Made by a program: the position numbers and the translations under genes
Part shown: piece after piece, positions 42,061-51,290 of the stretch
Layout: the number at the start of each line of letters is the position of its first letter
Numbering within the stretch: the stretch's first letter is position 1
DNA from: CAYPTY01 sp964413935
GTDB lineage: Bacteria; Bacteroidota; Rhodothermia; Balneolales; Balneolaceae
Assembly (NCBI GenBank): GCA_964413935.1
Contig: CAYPTY010000006.1
Location: forward strand, 77,162 to 141,161
Length of the DNA stretch: 64,000 bases
Direction of reading: 5' to 3'
Notes under the pieces: model-generated
The model's database searches: none
Seen by the model: the letters and a program-made list of their open reading frames with translations, nothing else
Told to the model about the DNA's origin: nothing

Positions 42061-43518
42061 TCAGAGCGCGGCAAATCCACCGAACTGATAGAAGGCATTC
42101 AGTATATCGATGAGGCCATTAACCGGAAGCAAGGGTTCAATTCCATAATAAAGGGTCAGTAAAGCCAGAATGGAAATAGCCCCTTTTGTCATAAAGGTGG
42201 GATTGAAAAGTTCGATTTCCTTATGTGCTTCGCGGAAGTACAGATAAACCATAACTCGCAGGTAGTAGTATACACTGGCTGCACTGGCAAGAACCCCTAC
42301 CACCGCCAGCCATACAAGGTCAGCGTTAATAGCCGAGGCAAATACATAATACTTTCCGATGAAGCCCACAAAAGGAGGAATGCCTGCTAATGAGAAGAGG
42401 AAAACAGAAAGCAGCACCCCCATAATCGGCCGCTGATAACCCAATCCGGCATAGTTCTGTACTTCTGAAAAATCCAGTCCCTTGTTCCGCTCGTAATAGG
42501 CGATTACACCAAAAGCTCCAACATTCATTACAGAATAGGCAAAGAGATAAAAGAGCACAGCGCTGTAACCCTCTGAGGTTCCTGCAGCCAGTCCAACCAA
42601 TATGTACCCGGCATGGGCAATAGATGAATAGGCCAGCATTCTTTTCACATTGTCCTGAGCCAGTGCAACCAGGTTACCGATAATCATGGTGATTACGGAT
42701 ACAATAATGAGGATTTTTTGCAGCTCCAATGCCTCCTGCCCCTCAAAGGCACGGGTCAGCACCAGAATAAAGGCCACAAAAGTTGCTGCTTTTGACGCTG
42801 TTGCCATGTAAGCGGTAAGGGTGGTCGGTGTTCCCTGATACACATCCGGTGTCCACATATGAAAGGGTACGGCCGAAACTTTGAAAAAGAATCCAATCAG
42901 TAAGAGGGCTGATCCGGCAATGAAAAGCAGATCTCCGGATGCGGCTTCACTGATTGCAGGCAGACTGGTTGTGCCGGTTGCACCGTAAATAAGAGAGATT
43001 CCATAGAGGAGAAAACCGGTAGAAAAAGCGCCCAGCAGAAAGTACTTCAAGGCGGCTTCTGCCCCTGTTTTTTCTTCACGGATTATGCCTGCCATCACAT
43101 AAAGACAGATCGACATGGTTTCCAGGCCGATGAATAAGGTAATCATGTCGTTGGCGCCAGCCAGGCAAAGCATGCCTGAAGTCGCAAAAAGCAGTAATCC
43201 GTAAATCTCACCATAACTGTGATCTATATCGATGAGATAATCCTGTGAGATAAATACACAGAACAAAGAGCTGATCAGAATAACAATCCAGCCGAAGGCA
43301 ACCGGTCCACCGAAAGCCATCATTTCATAGAATCCGAAACCTGCAGGTTCAACTAAAGCAGCAATGCTGAAATAAAGCGCGGCCAGGATACTGAGTGATG
43401 TTATCCAGAAAGGTAATGAGGAGCCTTTTTTGAAGGCTTCAACTAAGATTACCACCAACCCGGCCACAGCTGTAATCACGCCGGGAAGAAAAGCATAAAT
43501 GTCACTCAAATAGTCCAT
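42061..43518 (-). CDS. nuoN: NADH-quinone oxidoreductase subunit N
   Basis: 485 residues, about 14 membrane spans. It belongs to the antiporter-like (Mrp/Nuo) family and has the expected lysine- and glutamate-containing helices (FIGLETMSICLYVMAG; AYSSIAHAGYILVGLAAG; KVSAVPFHMWTPDVYQGTPT, the proton_antipo_M signature). One of the three proton-pumping subunits of respiratory complex I. Last gene of the nuoL-nuoM-dehydratase-nuoN run, three bases after the dehydratase stop. Confidence 0.96.
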   Translation of the reverse strand: MDYLSDIYAFLPGVITAVAGLVVILVEAFKKGSSLPFWITSLSILAALYFSIAALVEPAGFGFYEMMAFGGPVAFGWIVILISSLFCVFISQDYLIDIDHSYGEIYGLLLFATSGMLCLAGANDMITLFIGLETMSICLYVMAGIIREEKTGAEAALKYFLLGAFSTGFLLYGISLIYGATGTTSLPAISEAASGDLLFIAGSALLLIGFFFKVSAVPFHMWTPDVYQGTPTTLTAYMATASKAATFVAFILVLTRAFEGQEALELQKILIIVSVITMIIGNLVALAQDNVKRMLAYSSIAHAGYILVGLAAGTSEGYSAVLFYLFAYSVMNVGAFGVIAYYERNKGLDFSEVQNYAGLGYQRPIMGVLLSVFLFSLAGIPPFVGFIGKYYVFASAINADLVWLAVVGVLASAASVYYYLRVMVYLYFREAHKEIELFNPTFMTKGAISILALLTLYYGIEPLLPVNGLIDILNAFYQFGGFAAL

Positions 43519-43521
43519 TGT

Positions 43522-43809
43522 TTAATCAACCAGTGCTTCAATGTTAGTTGCCAGCTGCACATCTTTTTCCGAAACCTTATCGCCAATATCGTGGGTTTTG
43601 AGGGTTACAATCACTTTGTTGTAGACATTGAATAGTTCCGGATGATGTACGGCTTTCTCTGCTTCAATACCCACGCGGACCATAAATCCCATTGCTTCAG
43701 AGAAATCTTCAAAGAGGAATTCTTTGGTGATGGAATTCTTCTCGTAGCTCCAGCCGGGTAGGTTTGTTAAATGTTCTTCGATCTGTGCTAAGCTTAACTC
43801 TTGTGCCAT
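43522..43809 (-). CDS. phhB: 4a-hydroxytetrahydrobiopterin dehydratase (pterin carbinolamine dehydratase)
   Basis: 95 residues, the full length of the PCD/DCoH family. The active-site histidine pair lies in EKAVHHPELFNVYNKVIVTL, and LTNLPGWSYEKNSITKEF is the N-terminal family pattern. It dehydrates the 4a-carbinolamine formed when aromatic amino acid hydroxylases use tetrahydrobiopterin. It sits between nuoM and nuoN with gaps of two and three bases, so it is co-translated with complex I subunits, an unexpected location. A link to the FolE2/PTPS pair at 22-24 kb is inferred. Confidence 0.93.
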   Translation of the reverse strand: MAQELSLAQIEEHLTNLPGWSYEKNSITKEFLFEDFSEAMGFMVRVGIEAEKAVHHPELFNVYNKVIVTLKTHDIGDKVSEKDVQLATNIEALVD

Positions 43810-43811
43810 GA

Positions 43812-45425
43812 TTAGTTGCTGGATAATAAATTTTTGTTCTCTTCAGCATCTTCAATTCCGTACAGTTTTGCCGTCCAATCCGGTATATCCTTATTACCAG
43901 CTTCCTGGATGGTTGAGATGCTTTTTTGCTTGGATACGATGATCAGTTCTGTAATCTGTTGTTCGGAATATTTCATGAAGTCAACCGGGCGAATGCCGAT
44001 CCACACCATGAACACAACAAGAGGCATAAGCAGCCCGACTTCTCGCAGATTCAGATCTTTCAGCTCTTTATTTTCTTCCCGGGTGAGGGGGCCAAACATT
44101 ACACGCTGGAACATCCACAGCATATAAACGGCAGCCAGAATAACACCGGTAGCCCCTAAAATTGCGTAGACCGGATTGCTGTAAATCTCTGAGAAAAAGG
44201 AACCGTTCAGGATCAGGAATTCTCCTACAAAACCGTTAAGCCCGGGTAATCCGATAGAAGCCAGTGTCGCAATCATAAACATAGTAGTAAACACCGGCAG
44301 TACTTTAGCGATGCCTCCGAAATCCTTAATCACGCGAGTGTGTCGTCGATCATAAATCATTCCTACAATAAGGAAGAGGGCTCCGGTTGAGAGTCCGTGG
44401 TTTACCATTTGAATGAGTGCGCCCTGCACCGCCATGGTATTCAGCGCAAAAATACCCAGTACCACAAAACCAAGGTGACTCACCGATGAATAGGCCACCA
44501 GCTTCTTCACATCTTTCTGTACCATGGCTACCAGGGCTCCGTAAATAATCCCGATTACGGCGAGTACAGCCATAGCCGGAGCAAATTCGGTAAATGCATT
44601 CGGAAAAATGGGAAGGCAGAAGCGAAGTAAACCGTAGGTCCCCATCTTCAGCATGATCGCCGCCAGTACCACCGAACCTGCAGTCGGGGCCTCGGTGTGA
44701 GCATAGGGTAACCAGGTATGGAATGGAAAGAGCGGTACCTTAATACAGAATGACAAAGCAAAAGCAAGAAAGAGATAGGTCTGCTGCTCCAGTCCTATGG
44801 TGTAAGACGCACCAGAAAGGAATCTCCAGTCGGCAGTAAAGGTAACCCCATTCATAAATCCGCCGGCATCATAACCCAGATAAATCAGGGCAACAAGCAT
44901 GATGAGAGAGCCCACCAGGGTGTAAATAAAAAACTTGAGTGTGGCTTTGATGCGATCTGCACCGCCCCAGATACCAATGAGGAAGTACATCGGAATCAGT
45001 GAGAGTTCGAAAAATACGTAGAAAACCACCAGGTCAAGGGCAGCAAAGACTCCAAGTGAAGCTGTCTCCAGGATCAGCAGCATTGAGAGATATCCGCTGA
45101 GATGCTTACTGACAGAGGTCCAGCTGGACAAAATCACAATCGGCCCCATAAAAGTGGTGAGCATGAACAGCATCAGGCTCAATCCATCCAGTCCCACCAG
45201 ATACTTTATATCATAGTTTGGAAGCAGTCTGCTTCCCTCCGTCAGGAATTGTGCAGTGGATGAAGCACCCACATCGAAACTAAACAGCAGCGGAAGTGAG
45301 AATACAAAGGTTGCCAGGGTAACAAGCAGGGCAATCCACTTCTTTGCATTCTCATTCTTGAGCATCAGTATCAGAGGAATACCGAGCAGCGGAAGGTAAA
45401 TTGTAATATTTAGTAGAAGCTCCAT
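43812..45425 (-). CDS. nuoM: NADH-quinone oxidoreductase subunit M
   Basis: 537 residues, about 14 spans. The antiporter-like subunit signature is present (FELSLIPMYFLIGIWGG; KVPLFPFHTWLPYAHTEAPT; KKLVAYSSVSHLGFVVLGIF). Proton-pumping subunit of complex I. It lies 13 bases after nuoL and two bases before the pterin dehydratase gene. The C-terminal extension of about 40 residues is hydrophilic. Confidence 0.97.
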   Translation of the reverse strand: MELLLNITIYLPLLGIPLILMLKNENAKKWIALLVTLATFVFSLPLLFSFDVGASSTAQFLTEGSRLLPNYDIKYLVGLDGLSLMLFMLTTFMGPIVILSSWTSVSKHLSGYLSMLLILETASLGVFAALDLVVFYVFFELSLIPMYFLIGIWGGADRIKATLKFFIYTLVGSLIMLVALIYLGYDAGGFMNGVTFTADWRFLSGASYTIGLEQQTYLFLAFALSFCIKVPLFPFHTWLPYAHTEAPTAGSVVLAAIMLKMGTYGLLRFCLPIFPNAFTEFAPAMAVLAVIGIIYGALVAMVQKDVKKLVAYSSVSHLGFVVLGIFALNTMAVQGALIQMVNHGLSTGALFLIVGMIYDRRHTRVIKDFGGIAKVLPVFTTMFMIATLASIGLPGLNGFVGEFLILNGSFFSEIYSNPVYAILGATGVILAAVYMLWMFQRVMFGPLTREENKELKDLNLREVGLLMPLVVFMVWIGIRPVDFMKYSEQQITELIIVSKQKSISTIQEAGNKDIPDWTAKLYGIEDAEENKNLLSSN

Positions 45426-45438
45426 TCAGTCAGGCTGT

Positions 45439-47460
45439 TTAAAAAATCATCAGATAAAGGATCACGATTACACCAATCACAAAGGCGTAGGCATAACTTG
45501 AAACCACACCGGTTTGAACATATCTGAAAAGGCTACCCGAGATACGTACCGTGCCGCCAATAGCATTTACGATTCCGTCTACCACTTTCATATCAAATAC
45601 GGCCAGCACTCGATCAGAGAAGCGGACAAGAGGATCAGAAATGAGTCCCTCGTAAATTTCGTCCAGGTTATACTTGTCTTTCCACATGCGGTAAACGCCT
45701 TTGAATCGATTGGCAATGGCTGTATCCGAGGCTTCCTGCTGATCATTATTGTACATGCGGAAGGCCGTCCAGACTCCCAATACCGCAACTACTATGGAAG
45801 TCCCCATCAGGGCCCATTCAACCGGGTGTGAAAGATGCAGATGCAGATCAGCCACTACATTCTTGAAAAAGTCATGCAGCCAGTTGATGTGTGCCTCTTC
45901 ATGCGTAAAGGTCTCCACAATGAAATTCGGAATGCCCATAAACCCACCAACGGTTGCCAGAAAAGCCAACACCCACAATGGGATGGTCATATTGGCCGGA
46001 CTCTCATGCAGCATGGATTCTGCTCCTTTTGCCTCTTTGATTTTCTGCGGGAGTTTGAATGAGCCGTGGAAGGTGGTAAGCGTAAGGCGAAACATATAAA
46101 AAGCGGTGAGGAAGGCTGTCAGGATACCCATCCCCCATAAGACAATGTATATGCTGCCAAAATATTCACCGGTGCCTGCATTGAAAACCATAGCCAGGAT
46201 TTCGTCCTTTGAGAAGAAACCGGCAAGCGGTGGTATACCTGCGATTGCAATGGTTGCAATCAGAAAAGTTTTATAGGTGGATGGCATGTATTTGCGAAGT
46301 CCACCCATGAATCGCATATCTTGGGGATCAAAATGCACATCCTTGCCTTTGTCGTGCAGTTTATGTTCCACATGCTCCATGGTATGAATCACGGATCCGG
46401 AGCCCAGGAAGAGGCAGGCTTTAAAGAAAGCGTGTGTAGCAACGTGAAAAATTGCCGCGGTAAATGCACCGGAACCCAGTGCCAGAAACATATAACCCAG
46501 CTGTGAAACGGTTGAATAAGCCAGCACCCCTTTAATGTCGTTCTGGGTGATGGCAATGGTGGCTGCAACCAGAGCGGTTAGGGCACCAACAATTGCCACA
46601 ACCAGCATGGCTTCGGGGACTTCCACAAACATGGGCGACATCCTTGCTATAAGATAAACGCCAGAGGTCACCATCGTAGCCGCGTGGATAAGTGCAGAAA
46701 CCGGAGTTGGACCTGCCATGGCATCCGGTAGCCAAACAAAGAGAGGAATCTGGGCACTCTTACCGGTTGCGCCAACAAACATTAGCAGTGCGATGGTGAT
46801 TTTTTCACTTTTTGGGATTGCGGAGAGGTTCTCCAGGATAATCCCAAAATCCAGGCTGCTCACGTTTTTAAAGATCATGAACATGGCAATCAGAAAGGCG
46901 AAATCACCGATTCGGTTGTATATAAAGGCCTTTTTTGCGGCATCCGACTTTGCCATATCGTGATACCAGAAACCGATCAGCAGATAGGAACAAAGCCCTA
47001 CTCCTTCCCATCCGAGGAAAAGTAGCAGCAGGTTGTTACCCAGAACCAGGTTTAACATGGCAAAGATGAACAGGTTAAGGAAGGCAAAAAACTTCCAGTA
47101 ACCTTCATCATGGGCCATGTATCCCATGGAATAGACGTGAATCAGGAATCCTACCCCGGTAACAACCAGCGTCATAATCAGGGAAAGCTGGTCAACCCGG
47201 TAGGCGATTTCAGCCGTGAAGCTACCGGTCTGCATCCAGGTGAAGAGCTTTATGATTTCAGGAGGGGTATCATAACTGAAACCGATAAACAGATAAACGG
47301 CTATCAGAAAGGGGATAAAAACGGCCACAGCCGCCAGACTTCCGATCAGGGTTTTTTGTTTACGATAGGACTCAACAAATAAACCGGTGGCCCCATTAAT
47401 AAAAAATCCCAGTAACGGGAGTGCGATAATCAGTGGAAATAACGCCGCGGCGGTATTCAT
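45439..47460 (-). CDS. nuoL: NADH-quinone oxidoreductase subunit L
   Basis: 673 residues, with the family's long lateral helix region near the C-terminus. Signatures: FLGWEGVGLCSYLLIGFWY; FVWLPDAMAGPTPVSALIHAATMV; KGVLAYSTVSQLGYMFLALG. It is the distal proton-pumping subunit of complex I. First gene of the L-M-dehydratase-N transcription unit. A promoter candidate lies 60 bases upstream (47521-47550). The 236 bases between it and the divergent antiporter gene hold both promoters and nothing else I can identify. Confidence 0.97.
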   Translation of the reverse strand: MNTAAALFPLIIALPLLGFFINGATGLFVESYRKQKTLIGSLAAVAVFIPFLIAVYLFIGFSYDTPPEIIKLFTWMQTGSFTAEIAYRVDQLSLIMTLVVTGVGFLIHVYSMGYMAHDEGYWKFFAFLNLFIFAMLNLVLGNNLLLLFLGWEGVGLCSYLLIGFWYHDMAKSDAAKKAFIYNRIGDFAFLIAMFMIFKNVSSLDFGIILENLSAIPKSEKITIALLMFVGATGKSAQIPLFVWLPDAMAGPTPVSALIHAATMVTSGVYLIARMSPMFVEVPEAMLVVAIVGALTALVAATIAITQNDIKGVLAYSTVSQLGYMFLALGSGAFTAAIFHVATHAFFKACLFLGSGSVIHTMEHVEHKLHDKGKDVHFDPQDMRFMGGLRKYMPSTYKTFLIATIAIAGIPPLAGFFSKDEILAMVFNAGTGEYFGSIYIVLWGMGILTAFLTAFYMFRLTLTTFHGSFKLPQKIKEAKGAESMLHESPANMTIPLWVLAFLATVGGFMGIPNFIVETFTHEEAHINWLHDFFKNVVADLHLHLSHPVEWALMGTSIVVAVLGVWTAFRMYNNDQQEASDTAIANRFKGVYRMWKDKYNLDEIYEGLISDPLVRFSDRVLAVFDMKVVDGIVNAIGGTVRISGSLFRYVQTGVVSSYAYAFVIGVIVILYLMIF

Positions 47461-47520
47461 TAAACTTATTTGTTTAGATGGCCCTCAAGCGCCACTATTA
47501 TAGTAGGAAAAATTGGTTGG

Positions 47521-47550
47521 CAAAGATACGAAAAAGAAACTCAAGGTAAA
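47521..47550 (-). promoter_or_regulatory. Bacteroidota-type promoter candidate for nuoL
   Basis: On the minus strand: TTTA at 47550-47547, an 18-base spacer, then TATCTTTG at 47528-47521, an exact -7 element. About 60 bases upstream of the nuoL start. Confidence 0.5.
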
Positions 47551-47696
47551 GTCTTTTTGCCCGATAACTAAGGCTGTCAACTCGGCTCAATCTTTTTTTG
47601 CAAGCAGCTGTAAAAAGCACTCATCCTAATTTTTGAATAGCTGTTTCATCTGTTATTTTAGCGCCAATTAATTTTGCAACCTGTAGGTAATATTCA

Positions 47697-49118
47697 ATGT
47701 CCATGCATAAAACACTCAAAAAAATCACTTCCCTTCTTGTACTGCTATTGGCACCTCTGAGCAGTTTTGCAGCGGAAGGCAGCTCACACGGAATTGACGG
47801 CGCTGAGCTGGGGCTTATCTGGGTTATTCCATTCTCAGGTATTTTGCTTTCCATTGCACTTTTTCCGCTCTTCGCTGAAAAATTCTGGCATCATCACTTT
47901 GGTAAAATTTCACTTTTCTGGGCATTGCTGATGGTTGTACCTATGGTTATCGCTTTTGGAGTCAGCGCAACGCTTTATGAAGTGCTGCATGCTTACCTGC
48001 TTGAATATATTCCCTTCATTATTCTACTCTTTGCACTGTTTACTATCTCCGGTGGGGTAAGACTGAAAGGATATTTACAAGGAACACCTGTTGTGAATAC
48101 TACCATGCTGCTGATTGGTAGCATACTGGCCAGCTGGATGGGGACAACGGGTGCCGCCATGCTATTGATCCGCCCCATGCTCAGGGCCAATGAATGGAGA
48201 GAAAACCGTGTGCACATTGTAGTATTTTTCATTTTTCTGGTTGCAAACATCGGGGGCTCACTGACGCCACTTGGTGATCCGCCACTATTTCTTGGGTTCT
48301 TACAGGGTGTAGACTTCTTCTGGACTACCACACACATGTTCCTTCCCATGCTTTTTCTGGTAGTGCTGCTGCTGGTTCTTTACTACTTCTGGGATAGCTA
48401 TCTGTATAAAAAAGAGACCAACACTCAGCCAGCGGATGACGGCTCCGAGCCATTAGGACTGGAAGGATCTTTCAACCTCCTGCTTCTTGGTGGTGTAGTT
48501 GGTGCTGTTCTGTTTTCCGGATTAGTACACATCGGTGAATTCGATGTGTATCATGTTCACGTTAAAGTTGAAAACGTAATCAGAGACGCTGCCCTGTTGG
48601 TACTTGCGGGGCTTAGCTGGGTACTTACCTCCAAAGAGAGTCGTGCGGCCAATGGCTTCAACTGGTTTCCCATCGAGGAAGTAGGAAAACTTTTTGCGGG
48701 AATATTCATCACCATCATCGCACCTATTGCCATGCTTAAAGCGGGTGAGGAAGGCGCACTTGGTTTTGTAACTACGCTCGTTTTCGAGGGAGGCGATCCT
48801 ATCAATACCATGTTCTTCTGGATCACAGGTTTGCTTTCTGCATTCCTGGATAATGCCCCAACTTATCTGGTATTCTTTAATGCGGCCGGTGGCAACGCCG
48901 AAATGCTGATGAATGAAATGGCGAATACACTGCTTGCTATCTCTGCCGGTGCTGTTTTCTTCGGTGCTGTAACCTACATCGGGAATGCACCAAACTTCAT
49001 GGTGAAGTCTATTGCAGAACAGAGCGGAGTCAAGATGCCAAGCTTTGGCGGATACATGGTGTGGTCAGTGGGTATTCTGGTTCCACTTTATCTTCTGGTT
49101 ACCTTTATCTTTATCTGA
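47697..49118 (+). CDS. NhaD-type sodium:proton antiporter (UIT/ArsB superfamily)
   Basis: 473 residues with a cleavable-looking signal (MHKTLKKITSLLVLLLAPLSSFA) and about 11-12 membrane spans. The ion-transporter motifs include ASWMGTTGAAMLLIRPML, FLVANIGGSLTPLGDPPLFLGFL and FWITGLLSAFLDNAPTYLVFFN, as in NhaD and related antiporters. It probably expels sodium in exchange for protons. The start may be 47697 or the second ATG at 47703. It lies divergent from nuoL and between the two parts of the complex I cluster. A terminator follows at 49141. Confidence 0.86.
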   Translation: MSMHKTLKKITSLLVLLLAPLSSFAAEGSSHGIDGAELGLIWVIPFSGILLSIALFPLFAEKFWHHHFGKISLFWALLMVVPMVIAFGVSATLYEVLHAYLLEYIPFIILLFALFTISGGVRLKGYLQGTPVVNTTMLLIGSILASWMGTTGAAMLLIRPMLRANEWRENRVHIVVFFIFLVANIGGSLTPLGDPPLFLGFLQGVDFFWTTTHMFLPMLFLVVLLLVLYYFWDSYLYKKETNTQPADDGSEPLGLEGSFNLLLLGGVVGAVLFSGLVHIGEFDVYHVHVKVENVIRDAALLVLAGLSWVLTSKESRAANGFNWFPIEEVGKLFAGIFITIIAPIAMLKAGEEGALGFVTTLVFEGGDPINTMFFWITGLLSAFLDNAPTYLVFFNAAGGNAEMLMNEMANTLLAISAGAVFFGAVTYIGNAPNFMVKSIAEQSGVKMPSFGGYMVWSVGILVPLYLLVTFIFI

Positions 49119-49140
49119 TAACAGCACCTGAATAACAAAC

Positions 49141-49166
49141 AAAGGCCGGTAAATCCGGCCTTTTTC
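49141..49166 (+). terminator. Rho-independent terminator after the antiporter gene
   Basis: A 9-bp perfect stem (AAAGGCCGG/CCGGCCTTT) with a five-base loop, continuing into TTTTTC on the plus strand. It starts 22 bases after the stop codon. Confidence 0.85.
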
Positions 49167-49188
49167 GTTTATAGCATCTGCAGCTTTC

Positions 49189-50385
49189 TTGACGTATTTT
49201 CAGAAACGAATAAAACAGCCGGCTCATCGCTTGAAAAAGCTAACCTCCACCCTATTTTTTGTTTTTTCAATACTCCTGGCAGCAGATGCGTTTGCCCAAA
49301 GCCCGGCAGCTCCGGATACCACCCTGCTGACGGAATATGCCTTTATACCGGCAGCATCCTATAACACTGATTTCGGCTTTCTTGCAGGCGGACTGATCAG
49401 CCGTTATGATTATTCAAAGGGTGTGCAGCCCTACACCTCCCTCATTAATCTGAATGCTCTTATTTCATCCGAAGGCCTGTTTCAGCTGAATCTGAACATA
49501 GATGTTCCCCAAGCCTTTGAACGCAACCTTCGATTCACCCATTTTTTTGCAGTTTCACGCTTTTTTGAGGACAATTACTTTGGTATTGCCCGTAATGAAG
49601 AGCTCAATCCTTCGTTTAACGATAATCCGGAACTATACACATTCAATTCTTTTAGTGTGTCCTCAGAACTTCAGCTTCGCTTTCCGCTGAAATACTACAG
49701 CAGCATCAATCGGCTTGAATTTATTTACACCAATCTTTTTGAATACAATACGCCCTTTGATAACGCTGATGACCGGTTGATCAGCCAGCAACAGCCGGAG
49801 GGATTTAATGGAGGTATCACCAATCTGATGCTGGCCGGATTAATCCTGGAGAGAAGGGATGATGAAATTCGTCCAACCAGAGGTACTTTCACCAAAATTA
49901 CGACGGGCGGAGCGGCAGCCGGTCTCGTATCCGATTACTCCCTTTACCAGAACTCCTTTGAACATCGCAGCTATTTTACCTTTCACTGGCCGTTGACCGT
50001 CACCTTTGCCAATCGCATCTGGTTCCGAAACAGCAGCGGCGACGCTCCCTACTGGATTTTACCCCGAATGGGAGGTGACCAAACTCTTCGTGGCTTTCCG
50101 GATAAGCGCTTCATCAATGAAAACTATCTGCTTATCAATACGGAGCTACGCTCCTGGCTGGGTAGATTTCCGATTTTGAAAACTGAATTCGGAGGAGCCT
50201 TTTTCCTGGATGCCGGGCGTTCTTTCGGCAATGAGGACTTTGATCAGCTCACCGAAGACATCCTGCTGACCGGTGGCTTAAGCGGATTCATGTCCTTGTT
50301 TACGGAAGATTTTTTCCTGCGGGGCGACCTTGGTTTCTCCCGTGAGGGCTACGGGATATATGTTGGAGTAGGATTCCTCTTTTAA
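49189..50385 (+). CDS. BamA/Omp85-like outer-membrane barrel protein
   Basis: 398 residues. A signal peptide (LTSTLFFVFSILLAADAFA-QS) is followed by a beta-barrel with the surface-antigen pattern of the Omp85 C-terminus (LILERRDDEIRPTRGTFTKI; LPRMGGDQTLRGFPDKRFINENYLLINTELR, which holds the substrate-loop RGF motif; ending in GIYVGVGFLF with a terminal Phe). No POTRA domains are present, so it resembles short Omp85 barrels of unknown substrate. Two TTG starts are possible: 49189, and 49231, which gives the more typical MKKLTST signal peptide. No ATG fits. Convergent with nuoK. Confidence 0.83.
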   Translation: MTYFQKRIKQPAHRLKKLTSTLFFVFSILLAADAFAQSPAAPDTTLLTEYAFIPAASYNTDFGFLAGGLISRYDYSKGVQPYTSLINLNALISSEGLFQLNLNIDVPQAFERNLRFTHFFAVSRFFEDNYFGIARNEELNPSFNDNPELYTFNSFSVSSELQLRFPLKYYSSINRLEFIYTNLFEYNTPFDNADDRLISQQQPEGFNGGITNLMLAGLILERRDDEIRPTRGTFTKITTGGAAAGLVSDYSLYQNSFEHRSYFTFHWPLTVTFANRIWFRNSSGDAPYWILPRMGGDQTLRGFPDKRFINENYLLINTELRSWLGRFPILKTEFGGAFFLDAGRSFGNEDFDQLTEDILLTGGLSGFMSLFTEDFFLRGDLGFSREGYGIYVGVGFLF

Positions 50386-50400
50386 TGGGAGGAGGAGCTG

Positions 50401-50703
50401 CTACCAGCGCAACAGATTGATCTGCTGCACATCCACGGTCAGGTTGTTTCTGAAGATGGAGATGATAATAGCCAGTCCCACTACCGCTTCAGCCGCGGCT
50501 ACAGCCAGCGCAAAGAAAACCAGAATCTGTCCGTTAATGTCACCGAAATAGGAGCTGAATGAAATCAGAGAAAGATTCACTGCGTTCAGCATGAGCTCAA
50601 CACACATAAAAATAACAATGGCATTACGACGTACCAGAACTCCGATGAGTCCGATGGTAAAGAGGATAGCACTCAGGCCCAGAAACCAGTCAATCTGAAA
50701 CAT
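50401..50703 (-). CDS. nuoK: NADH-quinone oxidoreductase subunit K
   Basis: 100 residues with three spans. The conserved glutamates are in FMCVELMLNAVNLSLISF and AAAEAVVGLAIIISIF, part of the proton path of complex I. I set the start at the ATG at 50703 (MFQIDWFLGLS), one base after the nuoJ stop. A longer frame to 50739 would add 12 basic residues overlapping nuoJ and is less likely. Stop codon 16 bases from that of the convergent Omp85-like gene. Confidence 0.96.
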   Translation of the reverse strand: MFQIDWFLGLSAILFTIGLIGVLVRRNAIVIFMCVELMLNAVNLSLISFSSYFGDINGQILVFFALAVAAAEAVVGLAIIISIFRNNLTVDVQQINLLRW

Positions 50704-50704
50704 C

Positions 50705-51220
50705 TTATTCTTCCGTCTTTTTAACTTTGTGTTGAGCAATAATCAGCGCGCCAACAACGGCTGCCGTTAGCAGTACAGCGGTCATTTCGAAGGGAAGCAG
50801 GTAATTTGTGTAGAGCACATCTCCAGCCGCTTCCACTGTACCAACCTGAACCATAGTTTCGGAGATTTCGGGCAGTACATCCGCAATACCTGCAATCGAA
50901 TAAAAAATCTGACCGGCTACTGCACTTCCTAACAGGAAAGCCAGAAAGTATTTAACCCGAAAACGGTCAAAAAGTCCTTTTTCATCCTCCACATTCAACA
51001 GCATAATCACAAACAGGAAGAGAACCATGATGGCACCGGCATAAACCAGTATCTGTATGATAGCCAGGAACTGGGCATTCAGGAGCAGGTAAATACCTGC
51101 AAGTGTAACCATGTTGATTACCAGAAAAAGAGCACTATTCACAATGTTCTTGTTGATCACCATGGCAAGTGCAGAGGCAATAGCCAAAACGGCTAATATG
51201 ATGAAGACGTAAACGACCAT
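50705..51220 (-). CDS. nuoJ: NADH-quinone oxidoreductase subunit J
   Basis: 171 residues with five spans. Family pattern: LFLVINMVTLAGIYLLLNAQFLAIIQILVYAGAIMVLFLFVIMLLN. Membrane subunit of complex I, coupled to nuoK by a one-base gap. The genes expected upstream (nuoA-I) are not here: the next gene is uppP, and a promoter candidate lies directly in front of nuoJ (51244-51274). nuoJ-K therefore looks like its own small transcription unit. Confidence 0.96.
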   Translation of the reverse strand: MVVYVFIILAVLAIASALAMVINKNIVNSALFLVINMVTLAGIYLLLNAQFLAIIQILVYAGAIMVLFLFVIMLLNVEDEKGLFDRFRVKYFLAFLLGSAVAGQIFYSIAGIADVLPEISETMVQVGTVEAAGDVLYTNYLLPFEMTAVLLTAAVVGALIIAQHKVKKTEE

Positions 51221-51243
51221 ACTGTTGCTTTATTAAGTGGCGC

Positions 51244-51274
51244 TAAAGGTAGGTAAAATTGGTTCTGCCATCAA
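51244..51274 (-). promoter_or_regulatory. Bacteroidota-type promoter candidate for nuoJ-nuoK
   Basis: On the minus strand: TTG at 51274-51272, a 20-base spacer, then TACCTTTA at 51251-51244, one mismatch from TAnnTTTG. About 24 bases upstream of the nuoJ start. Confidence 0.45.
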
Positions 51275-51290
51275 GAAGGATTGTCCAAAA

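Noticed and set aside
50704..50739. Upstream ATG at 50739 as the nuoK start
   Set aside because: It would overlap the end of nuoJ and add a basic leader absent from the NuoK family; the ATG at 50703 directly follows the nuoJ stop.
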